NCBI GenBank assembly: GCA_039188505.1
Contig: JBCCZC010000199.1
Location: forward strand, 1 to 9,902
Direction of reading: 5' to 3'
DNA length: 9,902 bases
From: JBCCZC01 sp039188505
GTDB lineage: Bacteria > Pseudomonadota > Gammaproteobacteria > Xanthomonadales > SZUA-38
The position numbers were made by a program, and so were the translations under genes. Shown here piece by piece: positions 1 through 5,942 of this stretch (position 1 is the stretch's first letter; each line of letters starts with the position of its first letter). The notes under the pieces were generated by a model. It made no database searches. It was not told the origin of the DNA and saw only the letters and a program-made list of their open reading frames with translations.

Positions 1-255
1 CAGCACGGGATCGGACACCATGCCCGTATCGTCGTTGCTGAGGCGAATCGTGACCGTTCCACCACGGCCGACCGAATCCACGGCAGCCTGGAGGGTCGTG
101 AAGTCGCAGGCGGCATCGTTGCCGACCCGGACGATCTGAGCGGAAGCGGTACCGCTGGCCAGCAGCAGCACCGAAAGTAGCCCGAGCGCGGGAACTCGCG
201 CTGCTGGGCGGGATTGCCGGCCCTTGGCCAGCGTTCTCCTCGGGGGACAGAACAT
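1..255 (-). CDS. Secreted protein with beta-helix-type N-terminus (5' part only)
   Basis: This is the first 85 codons of a minus-strand gene that runs out of the window at base 1, so its C-terminus and full function are unknown. The ATG at 255-253 has a GGAG seven bases upstream. Residues 1-39 look like a Sec signal peptide: a long basic n-region (several Arg and Lys within residues 6-20), a hydrophobic core around GLLSVLLLASG, and a likely cut after ASA. The mature start, with VGNDAACDF and a downstream TIRL, resembles that of the secreted protein at 1400-2098 (VGPGWDGACDF, EIRL). This leader pattern is one I associate with secreted right-handed beta-helix proteins of Xanthomonadales-like bacteria. 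A four-unit direct-repeat box lies 70 bp upstream. The secreted N-terminus is clear; the beta-helix assignment rests on resemblance to the neighbour. Confidence 0.75.
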   Translation of the reverse strand, partial: MFCPPRRTLAKGRQSRPAARVPALGLLSVLLLASGTASAQIVRVGNDAACDFTTLQAAVDSVGRGGTVTIRLSNDDTGMVSDPVL

Positions 256-325
256 CTCGTTTCTCCGTTGTTGAAGGCGACGCGTTCTGGCGTCGGGGAC
301 CATCGTGCTGCGCTCGACAGGGCAA

Positions 326-369
326 GGCTTGACTGACCGATGACGATTCGAAAACCATCCTCTGACCAT
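326..369 (-). promoter_or_regulatory. Operator-like box A: four 11-bp direct repeats
   Basis: Read on the minus strand, four consecutive 11-mers are ATGGTCAGAGG, ATGGTTTTCGA, ATCGTCATCGG and TCAGTCAAGCC. The core GTCA recurs every 11 bp, with unit 2 degenerate (GGTTT). The box sits 70 bp before the ATG of the secreted gene ending at 255. The same unit architecture recurs at 1343-1386 and 5212-5255. Tandem direct repeats with an 11-bp period are typical of DNA sites bound by OmpR/PhoB-family winged-helix proteins, for example the Pho box with its TGTCA core. The identity of the binder is inference. Confidence 0.6.
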
Positions 370-381
370 TGCTTTAGCAAT
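368..381. repeat. Short perfect inverted repeat beside box A
   Basis: ATTGCT and AGCAAT flank a TT centre, giving a 14-base perfect dyad in an AT-rich patch (about 368-400) that stands out from the GC-rich surroundings. It lies between the stop codon of the kinase gene (395) and box A. It could be a small operator or part of an upstream promoter region. The stem is too short and lacks a T tract, so it is not a convincing terminator. Confidence 0.4.
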
Positions 382-394
382 CTATTTCAATGAG

Positions 395-1288
395 TTATGA
401 ACCAAGCCGGACGCTTCGGCAGTTCGGACTGAGGGCATCGAGGAGGGCACCCGCGGATTCGAATCGGCGCCCTGGAGCTGGATCGAGCGCTCGCTTCAGA
501 AGCCGGCGGAGGCGCCGCGGCAGTCCACGCGGAAACGCAATGGACTGCGCGACGCGACCGCACGCATGCCGATGGGGCCGTCGACCGGTCAGAAGCTCGA
601 AGCAAAGGACCCCGAGCTGGAAGACGTCGGAGGCCGGCGTCGCATCGCCGCCCGCCAGTTGCTCTGGCGCCGCATAGCGCGGGGTGTGCCCCCGGGTCCG
701 GAGCGCCGGCCTGCGATCGGCGGTGTTGGCGATGCCGAAATCGATGAGTACCGGATCCAGCGGTCCCCGGAGCAGCACGTTCTGCGGCTTGATATCGCCG
801 TGTATGACGCCGGCTTCATGGCACGCGGCGATGGCCTGCAGCAATCGCAAGAAGATCGTGCCCACGGCCTGCACCTCGCCGCCATCGAGGAATTCCCGGA
901 GGGTCGGCCCCTCGATGTGCTCCAGCACGAGTGCGGGATGGCAGGGGTCGTCAACGACATCGAGGAGCCTGACGACAGCTGGGTGGGCGATTCGCCGCAG
1001 GCAAGCCGCCTCCCGCCGGGCAAGCTCCAGCGCAACCTCGCGATCGACCTCGAGTCGGCTGAACTTGATGGCGACGAGGCGTCGCTCGGTCAGGGTAAGG
1101 GCGCGATGGACGGTGGCCATGCCGCCGTGTCCCAGCGCCTCTCCGACCCGGTAGCGACCCGACTCGCCCTTCAGGACACGCCCGGTCGGCTCTGTCTGCA
1201 GAAGATCCTCGGCCAGCGCAAGGCAGGAGCCGTGGAAGAGCGAATGGGGTGCCGACCTGTCGAGCCTGCGGGTGATAGCGGATGCCAT
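395..1288 (-). CDS. Soluble Hanks-type Ser/Thr protein kinase (non-RD)
   Basis: A 297-aa protein kinase that would transfer phosphate from ATP to Ser/Thr of unknown targets in the cytoplasm. All main kinase motifs are present in order: glycine loop GHGGMATV (53-60), VAIK with Lys75, alpha-C Glu93, catalytic loop HGDIKPQN (163-170, Asp165), DFG (183-185), APEQ (207-210) and DVFQLGV (221-227). The Arg before the catalytic Asp is Gly, so this is a non-RD kinase. No membrane segment or sensor domain follows; the catalytic domain fills the protein from about residue 45 to the end. The 44-residue N-terminal stretch is unrecognised. The start ATG at 1288 has only a weak ribosome site, so the start is less certain than the rest. 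It follows the 1400-2098 gene by 111 bp on the same strand and carries its own upstream repeat box. Confidence 0.93.
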   Translation of the reverse strand: MASAITRRLDRSAPHSLFHGSCLALAEDLLQTEPTGRVLKGESGRYRVGEALGHGGMATVHRALTLTERRLVAIKFSRLEVDREVALELARREAACLRRIAHPAVVRLLDVVDDPCHPALVLEHIEGPTLREFLDGGEVQAVGTIFLRLLQAIAACHEAGVIHGDIKPQNVLLRGPLDPVLIDFGIANTADRRPALRTRGHTPRYAAPEQLAGGDATPASDVFQLGVLCFELLTGRRPHRHACGRVAQSIAFPRGLPRRLRRLLKRALDPAPGRRFESAGALLDALSPNCRSVRLGS

Positions 1289-1342
1289 GTCGGATCCATC
1301 GTGTTTGGACTGGCAACCACGGTGGCGCAGCGCACGACGGAG

Positions 1343-1386
1343 AACTTGACCGCCCTATGACGATCGTCGAACCATTCGGCGACCGA
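1343..1386 (-). promoter_or_regulatory. Operator-like box B: four 11-bp direct repeats
   Basis: On the minus strand the units are TCGGTCGCCGA, ATGGTTCGACG, ATCGTCATAGG and GCGGTCAAGTT, with cores at exact 11-bp steps. Units 2-4 match box A at the same spacing: ATGGTT, five unmatched bases, then ATCGTCAT, then GTCAAG, giving 23 of 31 identical without gaps. The box ends 54 bp before the kinase ATG at 1288, which implies the kinase has its own promoter and is not only read through from the upstream gene. Confidence 0.6.
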
Positions 1387-1399
1387 GCGCCACTGGGCT

Positions 1400-2098
1400 T
1401 CAGCGGACCCGGCAATCGCTGATCGAAAGGTCGCTCGCGCGGTCGGCGCGATTGCCCTCGATCACCCCGTCCTCCAGCAGGATCGTCGCTCCCTGCTGGC
1501 AGCGGATACCACCGGCCAGCTGCGCCCTGTTGCCGCTCACGACGAATCCCTCGCCGAGTCTCGCGCGGGTATTCCTGCCTTCGATGAGGACGCCACCGCC
1601 GATCAAGGCGCTGTTGTCTCTCAGGCGGGTGCGCAGGAGCGTCGCCGTCGCGCCGCCGCTGATGCGCAGGCCGCCGCCGTCCACGGCGGTCCGGGCACCG
1701 ACGACATCGATGTCCACCAGAAGGACGCGCGTCGACCGCGGCACCCCGTCGCCCGCAATGGACAGCACCGTTCCGCCGGTGCCGGATCGGATGATCGAGC
1801 GCCCGCCGGGCACCCGCCTGGCGTCGTCGGAACAGCTCTCCCAGCCCCCACGCACCACGAGCGTTCGCGCATCGACGACGGCGTTGTCCCGGTACTGGTG
1901 CACCTGCTGATCGAGGAGTCGGATTTCGTAGCGCAAGCCCGGCTCTGTCCGGGCAAGCGCCTCGGTGAGCGAGGCGAAGTCGCAGGCGCCGTCCCAGCCC
2001 GGCCCGACGGTAATCACACGTCCCGCTCCCGGGAGGGCGAGGGCCGCGGCAGCGAGAAGCTGCAGGACCAGAGCAACGGTGAGCCTCAGAATACCCAT
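1400..2098 (-). CDS. Secreted right-handed beta-helix repeat protein
   Basis: A 232-aa exported protein. Residues 1 to about 22 form a signal peptide (hydrophobic LRLTVALVLQLLAAAALA). From about residue 78 on, rungs of a parallel beta-helix are visible, with a repeated [D/G]N-x-A followed by glycines: DNSALIGGG (161-169), GNRAQLAGG (189-197), GNRADRASD (215-223). This resembles pectate-lyase-like and polymorphic-outer-membrane-protein repeats. Four Cys (39, 89, 200, 229) could form disulfides outside the cytoplasm. No catalytic residues of a polysaccharide lyase are recognisable. At 232 aa with only a few rungs it is short for the fold, and no C-terminal anchor is seen. The AGGAGG before the ATG ends only one base upstream, an odd spacing. 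It is divergent from the sigma gene at 2207. Confidence 0.82.
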   Translation of the reverse strand: MGILRLTVALVLQLLAAAALALPGAGRVITVGPGWDGACDFASLTEALARTEPGLRYEIRLLDQQVHQYRDNAVVDARTLVVRGGWESCSDDARRVPGGRSIIRSGTGGTVLSIAGDGVPRSTRVLLVDIDVVGARTAVDGGGLRISGGATATLLRTRLRDNSALIGGGVLIEGRNTRARLGEGFVVSGNRAQLAGGIRCQQGATILLEDGVIEGNRADRASDLSISDCRVR

Positions 2099-2206
2099 GC
2101 CTCCTGTTACGGATTCGCGCCCGGGAAAACGTCAGGGTCCGCGTCCGCGGGGCGGATACTCGGTTTGCTAGACTCGGAGCGGTGCGCCGGACAAGGAGAC
2201 CGTGCC
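2099..2206. promoter_or_regulatory. Divergent intergenic region, beta-helix gene / sigma gene
   Basis: These 108 bp must hold the promoters of both divergent genes. I see no convincing sigma70 -35/-10 pair and no copy of the 11-bp repeat box. ACTCGG occurs twice (2158-2163 and 2172-2177), 14 bp apart. GATACT (2155-2160) and TAGACT (2169-2174) are possible but weak -10 elements for the plus strand. The absence of a box here argues against simple autoregulation of the sigma/winged-helix operon through that element. Confidence 0.35.
2193..2198 (+). promoter_or_regulatory. Ribosome binding site that fixes a TTG start
   Basis: AAGGAG lies eight bases before the TTG at 2207-2209. It is the best Shine-Dalgarno sequence near this reading frame and decides the start of the sigma factor gene. 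Confidence 0.7.
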
Positions 2207-2812
2207 TTGAGCATCAACGCCGAAACGGCAGGAGCGATCACTGATGCCTTGCGCGGGCTCGGCGGCGCACCCGTCGACGTCGACCGAGTCCTCTCACTGT
2301 CCTATGGCGACCTCCTGCGCGTCGTCCGGAACGAGAAGCGCCGGCTGGCAGGCGCGAGTGCCGGCGCCGATACGGAGGTCGTACTTCATGATGCCCTTGG
2401 CCGTCTCCTCGGCAGCGATCGGTTCCGCTTCGACAACCGGCGCCACCTCTTCCGGACCGTCGCGCGCATCGCCCGCCATCTCGTCATCGATCACGCCCGC
2501 GCCGCGAACGCCCTGAAGCGGGGTGGCGGTCTGGTCGCGGTTCCTCTGGAGGAAGACGTCGTCGCTGATGAGTCGAGTCCCGCTCGCGCGGAGCAGCTCG
2601 AGACCGCCGTCTACGTCGACCAGCTCCTCGCCCGGATCAGCGCCGAGTCGCCCGAGATCGCCGAGGTCCTGGAGCTGAGATTCTTCCTCGACCTCACCGA
2701 GGCCGAGACCGCCGAAGTGCTCGGGGTCTCGCTACGGACGGTCCAACGCCGTTGGCGCGAGGGCCGGAAGGGACTGGCGGCACTGATCGAGGGCCAGGGA
2801 GCGACGGACTGA
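2207..2812 (+). CDS. ECF-type RNA polymerase sigma factor (Sigma70_ECF/TIGR02999 type)
   Basis: A 201-aa alternative sigma factor directing RNA polymerase to a dedicated promoter set. Region 2 spans about 28-105, with the family signature NRRHLFRTVARIARHLVIDHAR (77-98, overlapping short motifs) followed by ALKRGGG. Region 4 spans about 135-192, with the helix-turn-helix LTEAETAEVLGVSLRTVQRR (163-182). The start is taken at TTG 2207 because of AAGGAG eight bases upstream; the open frame extends back to 1898 only over the divergent gene and promoter. Its stop is one base before the ATG of the membrane winged-helix regulator, so the two are surely co-transcribed and probably translationally coupled. 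No anti-sigma factor gene and no kinase are next to it in the operon. Region 2.2 carries acidic D55-T56-E57, unlike the kinase-linked sigma at 8456-9001. Confidence 0.9.
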   Translation: MSINAETAGAITDALRGLGGAPVDVDRVLSLSYGDLLRVVRNEKRRLAGASAGADTEVVLHDALGRLLGSDRFRFDNRRHLFRTVARIARHLVIDHARAANALKRGGGLVAVPLEEDVVADESSPARAEQLETAVYVDQLLARISAESPEIAEVLELRFFLDLTEAETAEVLGVSLRTVQRRWREGRKGLAALIEGQGATD

Positions 2813-2813
2813 G

Positions 2814-5213
2814 ATGGCGATCTTCCACTTCGGCGAATTCTCCCTGCACCAGGAAACTCGGCAGCTGCGGCACGACGAGGAGGAGATCGCCGTCGAGCCT
2901 CGCGTGCTCGCGCTCCTCGAATACCTGCTGACGCATAGCGATCGGGCCGTATCGAAGGACGAGCTGATGGACGCCGTCTGGCCCGGTCAGATCGTGACCG
3001 AGGCTGCGCTGACCCGCGCGATCATGAAGACACGCAAGGCGATCCGGCTCGACGAGGATGGCTGGGAACCGATCAAGACCGTACAGGGCTTCGGCTACCA
3101 CTTCGTCGCTCCCGTCACGGCGAGCGAGCACGTCGGACCCGACCAACCCGCCGGGGCGGTTGACGCCACCGGGGGTGCGACACCCGGTGCTGGCGAACGA
3201 GTGGGTCCGCGCCGGCGACCCGGGGCAATCGTTGCGGCCGTAGGATTCGTGGTTCTCGCCGTCGCGCTCGGGGTCGTGTGGCTTCGAGAAACGCGGTCGA
3301 CACCGCCGGAGGCAACACGCGTTGCCGTGCTGCCGGCAACGATCATCAACGGCGCTGAGGAGGATAGCTGGCTACCGCTGGGACTCATGGAACTCGCTGC
3401 GGAGTTGCTTCGAGCCGGCGACGTGCGCGTCGTTCCCGGGCGGGACGTCCACGGATGGGCGGAAAGCGCGACCTGGAACAGCCCCCCCGCGCCCGGCATT
3501 GCGACCATGCTGGACGGCGCCGCCGAGGCCTTCGGCGCCACGCATGTCCTGGCCATCACCGTGGAGCGCGCACAGGATCAATCCTTCCGCGTCGCCCTGG
3601 CGCTGCACGACGCTTCGGGCACCGTTGCCACGAGGAGCCTCCTTGGCGCGGAACCCACAGCGCTGCTCGTCGAGGCCAGCCAGGCGGTAGTCGCAGCGTT
3701 CCGCCCCCGCAATCCCGTCGCGGCGGAAACCGCCTTCAGGACGGACGATGCTTTCCTCAACGAGGCTTTTTCTCGCGGTCTGGCTGCCTATGTCACCGGC
3801 GACTGCGAGGAGACGAAGAACCTGCTGCGCATCGTCGCCGACCAGGCGCCGGCGGCCTTCCAGCCGCGGCACGTTCTCGCGAACTGCGACCGCATCCTCG
3901 GCAACCTGGACGCCGCTGAGGTGCAGCTGCGCCAGCTCATCGATCAGCAGCAGGGCCTGGAGAATGGCCGGAACGCAGCCGACGCCCAGAGCTCGCTGGG
4001 CGTTCTGTTCGACATCGCGGGGCGGCACGACGAGGCAAGATCCCAGTACGCAGCCGGCATGATCAATGCCGATGCCGTTGGCGCACACGACATCAGAGCC
4101 AAGCTCCTCGTGAATCAGGCCATCCTCGAGCGCTACGAGGATCCCGAGGCTTCACTCGTCCTCCTCAATCGCGCCGCTGCCGCCTACAGCGACGCTGGCG
4201 TCCCCGTGCCGGGCTACTACTTCAGCCAGCTGGGCAACTACCACTATGGCGTCGGCCGCAACGAGGATGCCCGCGAAGCCTATCTCGAGGCGATTGATCG
4301 TTTCACGATCACGGGCAACCAGCGCATGATCGCAATCGCACTATCCAACGTGTCGCGGGTCGACTATCGCCTCGGCCGGTTCGAGTCCTCCAAGGCCTAT
4401 CTGCGCGACTCGATCGCCACGCGGTCGGAAATCGGTGACGTGGTTGGACTGGGACGAAACCTCAACCTGCTGGCGCGAATGCTCCGGCGGGAAGGGGATC
4501 TCGCGGGTGCCCGGGCGGCCAACGACGAGGCCATGACCGCAGCCCGTCGGGCCGACAACAGCCGGGGCCTGGCCGACGCCTGGGCCGAACTCAGCTTCAT
4601 CGAGCAGGCAGCTAGCGGGCCCGCGTTGGCCATCGAGGCGCAGACTGCCGCCGGGGAGGCCTACGCGGCCGTCGGCGATACCTACCGCGTCGTCCGCTCG
4701 GGTCTCCGGGTCGCCCGGCTGCAGCTCGAGCTCGGCGAGGCGGACACTGCGCTTGCCACTTCGGCCAGCATGCTGGAGGAGGCCCGGAACTGGGGCCAAT
4801 CCCAGGCGCTGCTGGTCGAGGCACTCCGCACGCGCGCACGTATCGATCGCGCCGAGGACCGGCTCGACGCGGCCACGCCGCTGCTCGAGGAAGCCCGTGG
4901 CATCGCGATGGCCGACGACTCCCTCGAGCAGGAGCGGGCGCCGATCACCAGGACACTCGTCAGTCACTACGTCGCTGTCGGCGCAGCGCTGCAGGCCGAA
5001 TCGCTCGTGGGCTGGTTGACCGCCAACGATTCGGACTGGCGCTCGGACGTGGCGCGCGCGGTCTACCTGCGGGCGACCGGCGCGCAAGCCCAGGCTGAAA
5101 GCCTCTTCGAAGCGGCTCGATCGACCGCTGGAGATGCTTGGACTGCCGATTACGACCGCATCTTCTCCGAAACCAGCGCTGGCGCTGGCGGTCCAGAGGC
5201 CCAGATTCCGTAA
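2814..5213 (+). CDS. Membrane-anchored winged-helix regulator with TPR sensor domain (CadC/ToxR-like)
   Basis: A 799-aa one-component transmembrane regulator. Residues 4-100 are an OmpR/PhoB-type winged helix (FGEFSLHQETRQL, EPRVLALLEYLL, SKDELMDAVWPG, then IKTVQGFGYHFVAPV at the wing). A flexible Pro/Gly/Ala linker (101-136) leads to one membrane span at about 137-157 (AIVAAVGFVVLAVALGVVW). The outer part begins with a TolB/FlgO-like segment (VAVLPATIING at 170-180, to about 290) and continues with roughly ten TPR-like helical pairs (about 315-780), such as GRHDEARSQY, GRNEDAREAYLEAI and GRFESSKAYL. By analogy with CadC and ToxR it should bind DNA while membrane-bound and sense an extracytoplasmic signal or partner through the TPRs; the signal is unknown. 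There is no receiver domain. ATG starts one base after the sigma stop. It is a candidate binder of boxes A-C. Confidence 0.92.
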   Translation: MAIFHFGEFSLHQETRQLRHDEEEIAVEPRVLALLEYLLTHSDRAVSKDELMDAVWPGQIVTEAALTRAIMKTRKAIRLDEDGWEPIKTVQGFGYHFVAPVTASEHVGPDQPAGAVDATGGATPGAGERVGPRRRPGAIVAAVGFVVLAVALGVVWLRETRSTPPEATRVAVLPATIINGAEEDSWLPLGLMELAAELLRAGDVRVVPGRDVHGWAESATWNSPPAPGIATMLDGAAEAFGATHVLAITVERAQDQSFRVALALHDASGTVATRSLLGAEPTALLVEASQAVVAAFRPRNPVAAETAFRTDDAFLNEAFSRGLAAYVTGDCEETKNLLRIVADQAPAAFQPRHVLANCDRILGNLDAAEVQLRQLIDQQQGLENGRNAADAQSSLGVLFDIAGRHDEARSQYAAGMINADAVGAHDIRAKLLVNQAILERYEDPEASLVLLNRAAAAYSDAGVPVPGYYFSQLGNYHYGVGRNEDAREAYLEAIDRFTITGNQRMIAIALSNVSRVDYRLGRFESSKAYLRDSIATRSEIGDVVGLGRNLNLLARMLRREGDLAGARAANDEAMTAARRADNSRGLADAWAELSFIEQAASGPALAIEAQTAAGEAYAAVGDTYRVVRSGLRVARLQLELGEADTALATSASMLEEARNWGQSQALLVEALRTRARIDRAEDRLDAATPLLEEARGIAMADDSLEQERAPITRTLVSHYVAVGAALQAESLVGWLTANDSDWRSDVARAVYLRATGAQAQAESLFEAARSTAGDAWTADYDRIFSETSAGAGGPEAQIP

Positions 5214-5255
5214 GGACAGGGGATGGTCATGACACGGTCAGTCGGCGGTCAAGAC
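5212..5255 (+). promoter_or_regulatory. Operator-like box C: four 11-bp direct repeats
   Basis: Plus-strand units are AAGGACAGGGG, ATGGTCATGAC, ACGGTCAGTCG and GCGGTCAAGAC. GGTCA begins at 5225, 5236 and 5247, exactly 11 bp apart, with a degenerate GGACA at 5214. This is the cleanest of the three boxes. It starts at the stop codon of the winged-helix gene and ends 71 bp before the ATG of the secreted protein at 5327. Across the 12 units of boxes A-C the core G is 12/12, T 11/12 and C 10/12. Confidence 0.65.
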
Positions 5256-5276
5256 CGCTGGCCGACCGTTGACCAT
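5223..5276. repeat. Long imperfect inverted repeat overlapping box C
   Basis: The outer arms ATGGTCA (5223-5229) and TGACCAT (5270-5276) match perfectly. The inner arms 5235-5250 and 5253-5268 pair over 16 positions, with one A-C mismatch and two G-U wobbles, around an AA centre. As RNA this would be a stable hairpin just after the 799-aa gene. No T tract follows (GCTGGATAACG), so a classical intrinsic terminator is not supported. As DNA it places an inverted GGTCA-type unit opposite the direct repeats. Confidence 0.6.
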
Positions 5277-5326
5277 GCTGGATAACGAGCCGGCAGCAGG
5301 TCCGGCGCTACGGCAGGAGAATCCCC

Positions 5327-5938
5327 ATGGGCAAGACACGTAATGCATTGCGGACGAGGGTCGCGGGCGCTCTGATGGTGGCGATCGCCAGCGGTGCCAT
5401 CGCGGACAGCGACGAACTCGTCGGCAACGGTCGCTTCGATGGCTTCGAGGGCTGGTTCCGCTTCAAGAGCACGGGCTTCGAACCGCTCGAGGACGTCGGT
5501 GACGATGCCCGGTCCGGCGCGGCCTTCATCGAGACCAAGACGTCCAACTTCAGCGCCGTCTTCCAGCGCATCACGCTGGCCAATGACGCGCCGCTCGCGC
5601 TCTCGTTCTCCTACCGCATCTACCCGGGAAGTGAGGACGAGCCGGACGCGGTGCGGGTGTTCTTCCAGCACCTCGGGCCCGAGTGCGCCTCGAATGTGAA
5701 CAACGTGCTGCAGAATGACGAATACCTCCTGCAGCCGATCGACAGCGCCTGGCGGGACGCCCCGTTCCTCGCCGTGGTCACGGACCCGCCCGCGGAGACG
5801 GTGTGCACCACGCTGCAGTTCTCCATCGGCAACCCTGCGGTCGACGGTTATTACTTCGACAACGTCAGCCTGCTTCCGCTGAACGTGGCGCTCGAGCGGG
5901 AGCTGATCTTCATCGATGGGCTGGAGCCCTACCGGTGA
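5327..5938 (+). CDS. Secreted carbohydrate-binding-like beta-sandwich protein
   Basis: A 203-aa exported protein. Residues 1-26 form a signal peptide with a likely cut at AIA|DS. The mature part looks like one jelly-roll domain of the CBM4/9 or galactose-binding-like kind: it opens with LVGNGRFDGFEGW (31-43), contains LALSFSYRIYPG in a core strand, and closes with GYYFDNVSLLPL (174-185), a typical last strand. Cys120 and Cys160 could pair. It ends in IFIDGLEPYR, similar to the hF-x-DG-[FL]-E tails I recall on secreted proteins of Xanthomonadales-like bacteria. AGGAG sits seven bases before the ATG. No catalytic motif is seen, and the ligand is unknown. It has its own repeat box upstream and stops 4 bp from the convergent kinase gene. 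Confidence 0.83.
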   Translation: MGKTRNALRTRVAGALMVAIASGAIADSDELVGNGRFDGFEGWFRFKSTGFEPLEDVGDDARSGAAFIETKTSNFSAVFQRITLANDAPLALSFSYRIYPGSEDEPDAVRVFFQHLGPECASNVNNVLQNDEYLLQPIDSAWRDAPFLAVVTDPPAETVCTTLQFSIGNPAVDGYYFDNVSLLPLNVALERELIFIDGLEPYR

Positions 5939-5942
5939 GAGC

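Noticed and set aside
566..1360. Plus-strand frame of 264 codons opposite the soluble kinase
   Set aside because: The kinase on the other strand has every catalytic motif; the antisense product resembles nothing and runs through box B.
1345..1375. Reading boxes A and B as ECF-type promoters because of CGTCAT
   Set aside because: CGTCAT recurs as one unit of an 11-bp repeat array, and no constant -35 element lies about 16 bp from it in all three boxes; an operator explains the pattern better. Transcription-start mapping could reverse this.
951..1415. Minus-strand frame that could be a frameshifted continuation of the beta-helix protein
   Set aside because: Its sequence has no beta-helix rungs, and most of it is the kinase gene read in another frame, so there is no sign of a broken longer protein.
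1898..2206. N-terminal extension of the 2207 sigma factor (the frame is open back to a GTG at 1898)
   Set aside because: It runs over the divergent beta-helix gene and the promoter region, has no sigma-like sequence, and a strong AAGGAG precedes the TTG at 2207.
3372..4088. Minus-strand frame of 238 codons inside the winged-helix/TPR gene
   Set aside because: Shadow of a well-supported 799-aa gene; no recognisable domain, ribosome site or promoter.
5235..5268. Intrinsic terminator after the winged-helix gene
   Set aside because: The stem is strong, but the following bases are GCTGGATAACG-like with no T run; it is listed as an inverted repeat instead.
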